Shown: positions 33,050-40,247 of the stretch, piece after piece | Layout: every line of letters starts with the position of its first letter | Numbering within the stretch: the first letter of the stretch is position 1 | Source: a virus | Strand: one strand, 5' to 3' | DNA length: 41,711 bases | Virus record (IMG/VR): IMGVR_UViG_3300031277_000009 | Span: 1 to 41,711 of that record | The notes under the pieces: model-generated | What the model was told of the DNA's origin: nothing | The model's input: the letters and a program-made list of their open reading frames with translations, nothing else | Database searches by the model: none | Program-made: the position numbers and the translations under genes

Positions 33050-33267
33050 ATGTCAAAAAAATAGTAAAAAAATATCTTAAGGAAAACGGTTATTACGGGC
33101 TTTATAATTTAGAGGGAGAATGCGGTTGCACAAAAGATGATCTTTTCCCCTGCGAAAGTTGCCCCGATGAATGCGAGGCTGGGTATTTAATCGATGATCC
33201 ACAAGAAAGCGGAGATGATTTTTATGGGATCGGGCCTAAAAAACAACAAGGAGGAATGCGTGATTAA
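33046..33267 (+). CDS. Cysteine-rich accessory protein (73 aa)
   Basis: A cluster CGCTKDDLFPCESCPDEC suggests a metal site. It overlaps the preceding gene by ATGA. The ribosome site lies within the last codons of that gene, in a 22-base stretch identical to one at 37154. Confidence 0.7.
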   Translation: MNVKKIVKKYLKENGYYGLYNLEGECGCTKDDLFPCESCPDECEAGYLIDDPQESGDDFYGIGPKKQQGGMRD

Positions 33268-33442
33268 AAAGATCAAAGCATTTTTGAAACATTTTTCTGT
33301 TTCTGCGGGGTGGTGCCCCGGCGAACCATTCAGATTGTTTTCAATTACGATTGGCGAGGATGGTGGGTATGCTGGTTTTATTACTATTTTTGATATTCAA
33401 ATAGCAAAATTGTTTTTTCAGATATCATACAATTTAAACTGA
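33260..33442 (+). CDS. Hypothetical protein (60 aa)
   Basis: GTG at 33260 follows AAGGAGG at ideal spacing; a longer frame inside the previous gene is less likely. The product is hydrophobic toward the C terminus (FITIFDIQIAKLFFQI), perhaps membrane associated. No family recognised. Confidence 0.55.
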   Translation: MIKKIKAFLKHFSVSAGWCPGEPFRLFSITIGEDGGYAGFITIFDIQIAKLFFQISYNLN

Positions 33443-33452
33443 GAGGGGATCC

Positions 33453-33893
33453 ATGGCGCGAAAAAGGATGATCGATCCGAATATCTGGACCGATGGCGGA
33501 GTCCAAAAACTTACGGACCGGCAGCTTTTATTATTTATTGGGCTTATTTCCAATGCTGATGATGAGGGTATCTTTGAGGCAGATTCGGACAGTATTTATT
33601 TTAGAATCGCGCGTAAAGATTATAAGGTAAGGGATATTGAAGTTGATTTACAAACAATTGCTTCGAATAAACTGATTTATTTATATGGCACCTACGGGTT
33701 TCTGCCGAACTGGTTTAAACATCAGAACTTAAAGGGACGAAAGCCTCAGCTCACGAAATACCGCCGGCCGCCAAAAAAAATAGTAGAATTATTTCCGGAA
33801 TATATTTCCGAATGGATAGCAACGTTTCTGTCAAGGGGAGACGGAAATCAGTACCCTTTTGCGTCATGTTACACCAGTGAGTCACCAGTGTAG
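33453..33893 (+). CDS. Replication-initiator-like wHTH protein
   Basis: This 146-residue protein has the N-terminal domain of phage replication proteins (MARKRMIDPNIWTDGGVQKL then LLFIGLISNADDEG), a winged-helix usually fused to a DnaD-like C-terminal part. That part is missing here: the gene stops right where the first iteron begins (33871). As in lambda O, origin repeats lie in or beside the initiator gene. It probably recognises the iterons. Confidence 0.75.
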   Translation: MARKRMIDPNIWTDGGVQKLTDRQLLLFIGLISNADDEGIFEADSDSIYFRIARKDYKVRDIEVDLQTIASNKLIYLYGTYGFLPNWFKHQNLKGRKPQLTKYRRPPKKIVELFPEYISEWIATFLSRGDGNQYPFASCYTSESPV

Positions 33894-33939
33894 CACTATA
33901 GTGACACACCGGTTGCACACCAGTGAGTCACCAGTGTGC
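33871..33939. repeat. Origin iterons: three 23-bp tandem units
   Basis: Units 1 (33871-33893) and 3 (33917-33939) share 21 identical bases beginning ACACCAGTGAGTCACC. The middle unit is degenerate (CACTATAGTGACACACCGGT). Each outer unit holds CACCAGTG twice at 11-base spacing around the palindrome GTGAGTCAC. Confidence 0.85.
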
Positions 33940-34025
33940 ATGAAGTGAAGTGAAATTAATAGAAGGGAGTGTATTAATACGTTACAGCAATCTTTAATAG
34001 TTAAGAGGACCGGAATCCTTAAGGT

Positions 34026-34034
34026 TGTGGATAA
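34026..34034 (-). promoter_or_regulatory. DnaA box
   Basis: TGTGGATAA on the plus strand is the exact consensus TTATCCACA on the minus strand. It lies 90 bases from the last iteron. Confidence 0.75.
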
Positions 34035-34084
34035 CCGGGAATACACTCACTCTTTTTTAAAAATATCGTTCCAGGAGGAGGAGG

Positions 34085-34483
34085 ATGCTTAATATACCGG
34101 CACTACTCGAGGCCACGGTAAACACCGTTGAGTTATACGCGGAGAATCCCAGGTTATGGGTTGCGCAGCATAAAGATAAAATAATCGGCCTGGCCCGCCA
34201 GTGGGGGATCGATGATTTTATTTCATCCCTACAGCTGTGTTGTAATCAAGGGTCAATTAACTTTTTCTTCAAGGGCGATGCCGGGAAGTGGCGAGCTGCG
34301 TACAGGAAATCCCTCAAAGAAAAGCCGGTGCATGCCGGCGCGAACAGTGAACCCAGGGAGCTGCGTGATGAAAGGCGCCGTGCACCTGATTCCGAAATAT
34401 TACGATGCAAGGATTTTTTCCGGAAGCTAAAAAAGAAATGTGAATCCGGGGAATTAGTCAAACCTAAACAAGCAAGGGGGTAG
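34085..34483 (+). CDS. Hypothetical replication-associated protein (132 aa)
   Basis: A basic helical protein directly downstream of the origin with a strong ribosome site (AGGAGGAGGATG). The position and charged C-terminal part suggest a helicase loader or DNA-binding helper, but no family is recognised. Confidence 0.6.
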   Translation: MLNIPALLEATVNTVELYAENPRLWVAQHKDKIIGLARQWGIDDFISSLQLCCNQGSINFFFKGDAGKWRAAYRKSLKEKPVHAGANSEPRELRDERRRAPDSEILRCKDFFRKLKKKCESGELVKPKQARG

Positions 34484-34485
34484 TT

Positions 34486-34749
34486 ATGTTTTTAGTATTT
34501 TTATGGCTTATGAGCGGCTTGCCGCTATTTACGGTTGCCGGCGTGATCTACGCATTTATTGTCTGTGGCCCTGTATTCATAGCGGGCCTGGTCCTGATAT
34601 TTTCACTCATCGGATTACAGCTCGTATATGCCAGGTGGAAGGTCCGTAGTCCGATATTTTATTTACTCACCGGGTTTTTTATGGGCCTGGTTATTTTTTC
34701 GATTTTGGGCATCCAGCAGATTGCTTGGCTGTTCGGGTGGGTGTTATGA
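34486..34749 (+). CDS. Small membrane protein (87 aa)
   Basis: Three hydrophobic segments cover most of the protein (about 1-22, 27-46 and 57-85). It overlaps the following phosphatase gene by ATGA. Function unknown. Confidence 0.65.
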   Translation: MFLVFLWLMSGLPLFTVAGVIYAFIVCGPVFIAGLVLIFSLIGLQLVYARWKVRSPIFYLLTGFFMGLVIFSILGIQQIAWLFGWVL

Positions 34750-35093
34750 TGAAAAAGGGAATTATAGCGGTTGATTTTGACGGTACAGTTGTCGAGAATA
34801 CGTTCCCGAATATTGGCGCTGAATTGCCGGGAGCGGTAGACACGCTTAAAAAATTGCAACAGTCCGGATGGCTTATAATTATCTGGACATGCCGGGCCGG
34901 GGACAAAATTAAAGATGCTGTAAGATGGTTAAGTGAAAAGGGATTTATTCCAGACAAGGTGAATGAAAACGTTGACGGAATAACAGATTATGCGAAAAGG
35001 AAAATATTTGCGTCATACTATATCGATGACAGAAACTTTCCGCCTTTTATGGGATGGGAATCTGTGCGCAAGTATTTTTTAGAGGAGCAGTAA
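34746..35093 (+). CDS. HAD-family hydrolase/phosphatase
   Basis: A 115-residue HAD protein with motif I AVDFDGTVVE (D10 and D12), motif II IIWTCRAG and a DDR motif (YYIDDRNFP) for the metal. The single domain without a cap fits the BT0820-like group. It probably dephosphorylates a small substrate such as a nucleotide or sugar phosphate. Confidence 0.85.
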   Translation: MMKKGIIAVDFDGTVVENTFPNIGAELPGAVDTLKKLQQSGWLIIIWTCRAGDKIKDAVRWLSEKGFIPDKVNENVDGITDYAKRKIFASYYIDDRNFPPFMGWESVRKYFLEEQ

Positions 35094-35094
35094 C

Positions 35095-35427
35095 ATGAAA
35101 GAAAATGAGTTACGAAAGCATTTAAAGTGCCATAAGTGTGGAAAGCTGCTTGGCGAAAGTTTCCGCGAAAACGGGACGTTACCTTTTTTTTGGACGCTTA
35201 AGGTGCAGAGATATGTTATCGATAGCGGCGCTGTGTCGCGGCAGCAAGGATTAACCATGATGCTCGGCGGTCATGCTGCGCTTGCGCAGGTTATTGGCCC
35301 GAATGAGGAAATGGCAACCCCTGTTTTTGAGAAGCCGGCCGAGATCACTTTGTGCGAACACTGTGCTGTTTCGAATAGAGTTGTGATAATAGGGCTCGTT
35401 GAAAAAATAAATAGGAGGATAAAATGA
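35095..35427 (+). CDS. Conserved phage zinc-type protein (110 aa)
   Basis: CxxC pairs (CHKCGK near the start, CEHC near residue 90) with GAVSRQQGLTMMLGGHAALAQVIGP between them, a pattern I associate with a widespread but uncharacterised phage protein. Its stop overlaps the next ATG. Confidence 0.65.
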   Translation: MKENELRKHLKCHKCGKLLGESFRENGTLPFFWTLKVQRYVIDSGAVSRQQGLTMMLGGHAALAQVIGPNEEMATPVFEKPAEITLCEHCAVSNRVVIIGLVEKINRRIK

Positions 35428-35588
35428 AGGACAAAATAATTTATTGGTTGACGAGAAGATTGCCCAAAAAACTTGTATATTGGTGCGGTATCAGGTTATG
35501 GGCTAATGCGACACAAGGTAAGTGGGCGCATTACGAGGCTCCGGCGGTTACTATGGACGAAGCTTTAAAAAGATTTTCAGATGACTGA
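35424..35588 (+). CDS. Conserved small phage protein (54 aa)
   Basis: IIYWLTRRLPKKLVYWCGIRLWANATQGKWA... ending AVTMDEALKRF is typical of a short conserved phage protein of unknown function. It overlaps both neighbours. Confidence 0.6.
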   Translation: MKDKIIYWLTRRLPKKLVYWCGIRLWANATQGKWAHYEAPAVTMDEALKRFSDD

Positions 35589-35766
35589 AAAGAAATGTGA
35601 AAAATGTGGGAAATGTGGAGTTGGCAAATATAATCATGGAGACGGAATCTATGATTATTATGACTGCGGTCATGCTTACCAAAAACCAATAGGGAAAGAA
35701 GACGGCAAGTGGATATATTTCAGGTCTCCTTATCATCCCAAAATATACAATGGGGGTGTAGCATGA
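35581..35766 (+). CDS. Cysteine-rich hypothetical protein (61 aa)
   Basis: Its N terminus CEKCGKCG gives a likely zinc site; the rest is charged and aromatic. The start MTEKK resembles the MTEKIK start of two neighbours. Confidence 0.6.
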   Translation: MTEKKCEKCGKCGVGKYNHGDGIYDYYDCGHAYQKPIGKEDGKWIYFRSPYHPKIYNGGVA

Positions 35767-36080
35767 CTGAAAAGATAAAAGCGGAGATTGAGAAAACATT
35801 ATATAGGATTGAACAAGGACCAGAACATAAATACCGGGATATCCTCACTGACTTTGCTGAGATATTGTTGAAAACAAAATGGATCAGTATTAAGGATAAA
35901 AAACCAATAGTGCTGGAAGATTATTGGTTTTTGCGAAGCGACAAAAAGATATTCCATGGTTTTGTGAGTGATTGTGCGGGGAAGATTATATTTAGCAAGG
36001 ACGACGATGATTATTTCCCTAACAAAAAAATAATTGCTTTTATGCCATATGTAAAACCACGGCCGCCTGAGGATGAATGA
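35763..36080 (+). CDS. Accessory family protein B (105 aa)
   Basis: It begins with MTEKIKAEIEKTLYRIE, nearly identical at DNA level to the start of the gene at 32741, then diverges into a different C-terminal half with a Trp/Asp-rich region. It looks like a mosaic of a shared N terminus and an unrelated domain (ISIKDKKPIVLEDYWFL). Confidence 0.7.
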   Translation: MTEKIKAEIEKTLYRIEQGPEHKYRDILTDFAEILLKTKWISIKDKKPIVLEDYWFLRSDKKIFHGFVSDCAGKIIFSKDDDDYFPNKKIIAFMPYVKPRPPEDE

Positions 36081-36122
36081 TGAGGATATGCAAAATCATT
36101 ATTCACATAAGGAGAATAAACC

Positions 36123-36287
36123 ATGAGTGAAAATAAACCATGCCCATTTTGTGGGGAAATATTTATAATGGATATTCAATTCGAGGGATATTGGCGGGCT
36201 GAATGTCCAATTTGTGGAGCTTGTGGGCCATTAGATTCTACAAAAGAACAAGCAAAAAAAAGATGGAATAATAGGGATAAATCATGA
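36123..36287 (+). CDS. Lar-like restriction-alleviation zinc protein
   Basis: A 54-residue protein with PCPFCGE near the start, AECPICGACGP in the middle and AKKRWNNRD at the end, the Lar-family pattern. Lar-type proteins alleviate restriction of unmodified phage DNA. It fits with the ArdC-like gene in the leftward block. Confidence 0.75.
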   Translation: MSENKPCPFCGEIFIMDIQFEGYWRAECPICGACGPLDSTKEQAKKRWNNRDKS

Positions 36288-36517
36288 CCGCAGTTGAACG
36301 AGCAATAATGGAGATTCAAAACCGGATCGTCTGCACGCCCGGGCAGGTGGAGCAGTTAAGGGTGATTCTAAAAGACATGGCCGAAAGCGTCTTTAAAGAA
36401 GGATGGGATAACGGGTGGATCGAGGCTGATCTTGAATCCGATATTTACACATTTTTAGAAAAAATAAGCGCCAAAAATCGTGATTGGAGGGATTATGAAA
36501 AAAGTATATCAAACTAA
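36284..36517 (+). CDS. Hypothetical accessory protein (77 aa)
   Basis: A helical protein beginning MTAVERAIMEIQNRI, related in style to the other short proteins of this block. It overlaps the upstream stop by ATGA. Confidence 0.6.
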   Translation: MTAVERAIMEIQNRIVCTPGQVEQLRVILKDMAESVFKEGWDNGWIEADLESDIYTFLEKISAKNRDWRDYEKSISN

Positions 36518-36884
36518 GTTTGGGACAAAGGGAAATTGCCTTCATGCGTGTATTGCCACGATACTGAATGTTGACTTAAAGGAGATTCCCGATATAGATG
36601 GAGACATTGATGAATGGGAAAAGCGTCTTGAGTTATTACAGGCTTATTTAATTCATAAGCATGGACTGTTTTTATTAACGAGTACAGTTAATGATGTTGA
36701 GTCTTTTACAAGAAATGTCTACGGAAGTATTGTGATTGTTTGTGGGGAATCGAGTAGAGATTTAAAACATGCAGTATTATATAAAAATGGGAAATTGTTC
36801 CATGACCCTTATCCTGGCAATACTGGAATTAAAAAGGTAGAGGAATGTGATATGTTGGTAAGATATTTTCTGGACAAATTATGA
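36495..36884 (+). CDS. Cysteine-protease-like (C39/papain-fold) phage protein
   Basis: A 129-residue protein with a Cys in KGNCLHACIATILN, a His in LKHAVLYKNGKLFHDPYP and an Asp two residues after the second histidine, the arrangement of a Cys-His-Asp triad seen in a widespread phage family resembling C39 peptidases. ATG at 36495 follows TTGGAGG. Substrate unknown. Confidence 0.65.
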   Translation: MKKVYQTKFGTKGNCLHACIATILNVDLKEIPDIDGDIDEWEKRLELLQAYLIHKHGLFLLTSTVNDVESFTRNVYGSIVIVCGESSRDLKHAVLYKNGKLFHDPYPGNTGIKKVEECDMLVRYFLDKL

Positions 36885-37204
36885 GCGAGATAATTAAGAA
36901 GGCGATAGCTAAAATAGTCGGCCAGTTTGATTATTGTGATCCATGCACCGGAGAACCAACTGATTATGCAGCAGGGGGCATGAAAATATTAACCAAAATC
37001 CTCACCGATCTGGTAGAGGAAGTGGAGAAGGATAAAAGAAAGGCAATTCAAGCAGCTAAAGCTTATCAAGAATTGTGCACTCATTATCGAATAGGGAAAA
37101 CCCCATCTGAAAAATTATTTAAAAGGCTTGATGCGGCAAATATGTTTTTAAAGCAAATAGAAAAAGAACTGGAGGGGAAAGATGAAAATATTACAAAGCA
37201 TTAA
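36881..37204 (+). CDS. Accessory family protein C (107 aa)
   Basis: It shares ILTDLVEEVEKD and the ending QIEKELEGK with family protein A. The DNA for the ending (37154-37175) is identical over 22 bases to that at 33017-33038 and provides the ribosome site of the next gene in both cases. Confidence 0.7.
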   Translation: MSEIIKKAIAKIVGQFDYCDPCTGEPTDYAAGGMKILTKILTDLVEEVEKDKRKAIQAAKAYQELCTHYRIGKTPSEKLFKRLDAANMFLKQIEKELEGKDENITKH

Positions 37205-38177
37205 AGTTCCGACAGGCGATATATTTATAGGCCAGGGAGAAAAAGGCAAGCTTGAGTTTTTGTCGATTGGCGATTACGGTAAAGAAAAAAATATAAAAGC
37301 CGATTTTCTGGGACTGCACAGAGAAATAAACGGAGTTCCTCACGGAGAGTTGCTGCCACTTACCGAAAAATGGGTGATTACAATATCGAGCCAATATGGT
37401 TGTTCCATGGGTTGTTCATTTTGTGATGTACCCAAAGTTGGCCCTGGAAGAAATGCAACATTTAAAGATTTAATCGAGCAAGTTAAAACGGCCCTTGCTT
37501 GGCATCCAGAAATAAATATAACAAAACGATTAAATGTCCATTTTGCAAGGATGGGTGAACCCATCTATAATAAAAATGTATTATACGCCACGACTTACCT
37601 GGCGGGGATGCTTAAAGAGAAGGCATGGGGATTCCATCCTGTAATATCTACAATAGTGCCGAGAGTAAACAGGGTGGAATCATTTTTATATGAGTGGCTT
37701 AGAATTAAAAATGATGTTTTAAATGGAGAAGCCGGATTACAGATAAGTGTAAATACTACTGACAAGCAAATACGTGAAAAAATAATGCCTTATGCCGTAT
37801 CGCTTGGAAAAGTTATGAACTTATTGGAAAAACCACTCAAGCAACATGGAATAAAAGGCAGGAAGATTGCACTCAATTTTGCCCTTACCAACGCCCCGGT
37901 AGACGCACATGAACTTTTTTGCTTGTTTGATCCTCAATATTTTATGTGCAAAATAACGCCCATGCATAAAACAAATGCGTGTATAAAAAATAAGCTAATC
38001 ACGGAAGATGGATATGATAAATATTATCCCTATAAACAGGTCGAAGAAGATTTAAAATCTAAAGGTTTCGATGTAATCGTTTTTATTCCGTCAAAAGAAG
38101 AAGATGAAAGCAAAATTACATGTGGCAATGCAATATTGAGCCAGAAGGAGGGGGGTCATGACAAAACAAGAGCTTAA
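37182..38177 (+). CDS. RlmN/Cfr-like radical-SAM enzyme
   Basis: This 331-residue protein has the RlmN/Cfr family layout: SSQYGC74-SMGC78-SFC81 for the iron-sulphur cluster, HFARMGEPIYN (120-130) for SAM, and a C-terminal ITCGN with C314 at the place of the methylated cysteine. The other catalytic cysteine, before SSQ (Cys118 in E. coli RlmN), is T67 here. So it may methylate by a changed route, act on another RNA, or do a different reaction. Its ribosome site is GGAGGGG at the end of the preceding gene. Confidence 0.8.
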   Translation: MKILQSIKVPTGDIFIGQGEKGKLEFLSIGDYGKEKNIKADFLGLHREINGVPHGELLPLTEKWVITISSQYGCSMGCSFCDVPKVGPGRNATFKDLIEQVKTALAWHPEINITKRLNVHFARMGEPIYNKNVLYATTYLAGMLKEKAWGFHPVISTIVPRVNRVESFLYEWLRIKNDVLNGEAGLQISVNTTDKQIREKIMPYAVSLGKVMNLLEKPLKQHGIKGRKIALNFALTNAPVDAHELFCLFDPQYFMCKITPMHKTNACIKNKLITEDGYDKYYPYKQVEEDLKSKGFDVIVFIPSKEEDESKITCGNAILSQKEGGHDKTRA

Positions 38178-38469
38178 CAGGTGGCGGGCCATAACAGCTG
38201 GCGCTACCATACTTTTGGGGATCGGGATAATTATTTCAGCATGTTGTGTTTTCCACAATATGTTTGCCAGCGCCGAGGCTGCGGCTATGATGATTTTTGT
38301 TTTCAGCCTTGTGGTAATTATTGTCGCGGGGCTGTGTTGGTTTCTGCGAGACCTGCAGGTCCGGTCCGTAGAGGATAATGATATCAGGGAGCTGCTCGAA
38401 AATATAACGGAGGTTAAAACAATCAACGTGGAGAAGCGGATCCCCGGGAGGGCGAGGAAGCATGGATGA
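38158..38469 (+). CDS. Small membrane protein (103 aa)
   Basis: Two membrane helices (about residues 13-35 and 42-64) and a basic cytoplasmic tail. The start lies inside the radical-SAM gene behind AAGGAGGGGG. Function unknown. Confidence 0.65.
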   Translation: MTKQELNRWRAITAGATILLGIGIIISACCVFHNMFASAEAAAMMIFVFSLVVIIVAGLCWFLRDLQVRSVEDNDIRELLENITEVKTINVEKRIPGRARKHG

Positions 38470-38638
38470 TTTTGAATATAATGCCGCTGCGGGGGTATTC
38501 GTGAGAAAAAAACCGATATGTGACGGATTTTGCCGGGGGTGTATTAATTTCAAAGCCTGGGAATCCCGCGAGTTCGAGGGTGAAGGCTGGTGCCGGAAAT
38601 ATCGGAAATGCGTAACCACGCAGGAGCTTGAATTATGA
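38462..38638 (+). CDS. Cysteine-rich hypothetical protein (58 aa)
   Basis: CDGFCRGC, then WCRKYRKC, suggest a zinc site. It overlaps both neighbours by a few bases. Phage proteins of this look are common near RusA genes. Confidence 0.6.
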   Translation: MDDFEYNAAAGVFVRKKPICDGFCRGCINFKAWESREFEGEGWCRKYRKCVTTQELEL

Positions 38639-38994
38639 TTATGGTGAAGTGGCAAGGATACGCAGCGTCCAGCAATAAGCGTCACACAAAAAGCAGGACC
38701 ACCGGAAATATTATTAATATGTCGATATATCGGGATTTTAAAATTAATCTGTCCTGGGCGATTAAGGCGGCCGCGGGGGCCACATGTTATGATAAAATAA
38801 GTGTCATTATAAATGTTTGCGTCAGTAAACGCATGGATCACCACAATCTGCATAAACCAATCATGGACGCGATCCAACTATCAGGTCTCCTCAAAAACGA
38901 CAAAAACATTTATTTCATAAACTGGACTCCTCCGGAATGGCATAAAGAGGGGGAGGTCGATACGGTATTTTTATTTTTAAGTGAGGTGAAGTAA
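38635..38994 (+). CDS. RusA-like Holliday-junction resolvase
   Basis: A 119-residue protein with the RusA arrangement: MDHHNLHKPIMDAIQLSGLLKNDKNI corresponds to the D-x-(D/N)N..K...D.L......DD region, with D, D and D/N metal ligands. It could resolve recombination or packaging intermediates made by the YqaJ/RecT pathway. Confidence 0.65.
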   Translation: MIMVKWQGYAASSNKRHTKSRTTGNIINMSIYRDFKINLSWAIKAAAGATCYDKISVIINVCVSKRMDHHNLHKPIMDAIQLSGLLKNDKNIYFINWTPPEWHKEGEVDTVFLFLSEVK

Positions 38995-39194
38995 TGAGCA
39001 CACGGCAAGAAAAGAAAATGAGGCGTTTATATCGGGAAGAGGTAAAGATTAAAGCCGCCGTAGATATCGCCGCGCTACTAAAGAAATACAAAAAGCTCCG
39101 GAAAAAAGAGACGGTAAAAACAATTGCTCTCTGTATGCTCTCGGTGGCCGTGGTGTTTTTAGGCTTGACTGTGATTTTGGGAGGCCTGCTGTGA
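38994..39194 (+). CDS. Tail-anchored small membrane protein (66 aa)
   Basis: A basic N-terminal half followed by a single C-terminal hydrophobic helix (TIALCMLSVAVVFLGLTVILGGLL). Function unknown. Confidence 0.6.
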   Translation: MSTRQEKKMRRLYREEVKIKAAVDIAALLKKYKKLRKKETVKTIALCMLSVAVVFLGLTVILGGLL

Positions 39195-39352
39195 GTGATG
39201 TAAAAAAAACAAAATTATTTTATCGGGGAAAACAAATTGATAAACTGACGAAGACCCAGTTAATAAATGCGCTCGAAAATATGTATGATTTTTATGAAGC
39301 ACGGATAGCCCATTTAACGGATCTCGCAAAGAAAATATTTTTAAGAAGGTAA
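39191..39352 (+). CDS. Hypothetical protein (53 aa)
   Basis: GTG start overlapping the previous stop; a basic helical protein. It is the last gene of the rightward accessory block. Confidence 0.5.
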   Translation: MSDVKKTKLFYRGKQIDKLTKTQLINALENMYDFYEARIAHLTDLAKKIFLRR

Positions 39353-39381
39353 TAATCAACCCTGCCGGCAGCCGGAAAAAA

Positions 39382-39419
39382 TGATTTTACTTTAGGGTTC
39401 CGGCCGCCGTACTGTTTGG
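39382..39419. repeat. Bipartite direct repeat, copy 1
   Basis: TGATTTTACTTT, 11 variable bases, then CGCCGTACTGTTTGG. The same two blocks with the same 11-base spacing occur at 39874-39911, on the other side of the 143-residue gene. It lies in a hairpin-rich gap between convergent genes. Confidence 0.8.
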
Positions 39420-39421
39420 GT

Positions 39422-39853
39422 TTAAACTAACGCGGAGCAGTAATCTGTTGGACTGGTATTACTGTAATGATTGTTTTCCCAAAACAGCTTTGCCCATTCG
39501 TTCAAGAAAAAAACCTGCGCTGCAGAAAGCTTCTCAATTTTCCCCGTGAATTCAACCAGGTCAACATCCCATTTTCCCGCCAGCTGCTCGTATTTCTCGC
39601 CGTCCTCGATCTCTTGCCTGGTAACGTCCCTGCGGATCATATACCGCGGGTCGAATATCTGGGTATTATACAGATCGATCAGGTAACAGAGCTCGCCCAC
39701 CGCGAATGTTTTTTTAAGCTCGTCCAGGGTTTCCGTGCGCAGGTATACCCACGCGTTAAGCGCCCGGTTTGCCGCGAAATTAAGAGACGGGTATATTTTC
39801 TCTAATTTTTCTACGGTCCGCGGTTCCGGTTGAAATGATGCTCGTTTTGCCAT
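39422..39853 (-). CDS. Hypothetical protein (143 aa)
   Basis: A mostly helical, soluble protein without a recognised domain. ATG at 39853 follows GAGGAGG at good spacing; an upstream in-frame extension is less supported. It is flanked by two copies of a bipartite direct repeat, suggesting it was added as a unit. Confidence 0.7.
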   Translation of the reverse strand: MAKRASFQPEPRTVEKLEKIYPSLNFAANRALNAWVYLRTETLDELKKTFAVGELCYLIDLYNTQIFDPRYMIRRDVTRQEIEDGEKYEQLAGKWDVDLVEFTGKIEKLSAAQVFFLNEWAKLFWENNHYSNTSPTDYCSALV

Positions 39854-39873
39854 TTTGGCCTCCTCAAAAAAAT

Positions 39874-39911
39874 TGATTTTACTTTTCATATTTTTTCGCC
39901 GTACTGTTTGG
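39874..39911. repeat. Bipartite direct repeat, copy 2
   Basis: See 39382-39419. This copy lies 20 bases upstream of the start of the 143-residue gene and could include its promoter or operator. Confidence 0.8.
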
Positions 39912-39924
39912 CGTAATTTTAATA

Positions 39925-40028
39925 TTGACAAAGAACGCATAAAAAAATAGACTTTAAAGTGACACCTTTGGGTTATGCCTGACCGTAAAGGAGTCTGTCG
40001 AGGGCGGCCGTAAAAAGCCGCTCTTTTT
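39925..40028 (+). ncRNA. Candidate small RNA (promoter to terminator)
   Basis: TTGACA (39925-39930), 17 bases, TAGACT (39948-39953) give a good plus-strand promoter. About 70 bases later GGGCGGC/GCCGCTC and five T (40002-40028) form a terminator. The transcript would be antisense to the leader of the 143-residue gene and holds the inverted repeat CCTTT/AAAGG. No gene fits inside. Confidence 0.5.
40002..40028 (+). terminator. Rho-independent terminator
   Basis: Seven-pair stem (one G-U) with loop CGTAAAAA, followed by TTTTT. On the opposite strand the T tract is absent, so it acts rightward. Confidence 0.65.
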
Positions 40029-40224
40029 ATGCCGGATCGTACCAGTCGTTTCTGACGCCGATGATCCGGTTAATCCGTTTTTGTATATGCGGTTTGGGCA
40101 CGGCCTTGCCGGCCATCCACCGTGATAATGCGGACCGGTGCACGCCGAGTTCGGCCGCCAGGTGCAGCGCATTAATATCATGATTCTGCAGATATGCTAT
40201 TATTTTTTGCTTTGCAATTGTCAT
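40027..40224 (-). CDS. Small HTH (Cro-like) regulator
   Basis: A 65-residue protein whose middle is a helix-turn-helix (ALHLAAELGVHRSALSRWMAGK). CAGGAG lies seven bases before the ATG. It probably controls the leftward block or the switch region. Confidence 0.75.
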   Translation of the reverse strand: MTIAKQKIIAYLQNHDINALHLAAELGVHRSALSRWMAGKAVPKPHIQKRINRIIGVRNDWYDPA

Positions 40225-40247
40225 TCTGTTTTCTCCTGAGCTCTCTC

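Larger units (their letters stand above)
33865..34060. other. Probable phage origin of replication
   Basis: Iterons at the end of an initiator-like gene are followed by an AT-rich stretch (33950-34010) and a perfect DnaA box (34026-34034). The set is typical of an iteron/DnaA origin. Confidence 0.7.

Noticed and set aside
33871-33939. CRISPR-like array
   Set aside because: Only three units in tandem without spacers, beside an initiator gene and a DnaA box; an iteron origin explains it.
36077-36130. A 17-codon frame MMRICKIIIHIRRINHE
   Set aside because: Very short, overlaps the Lar-like start, and has no independent support.
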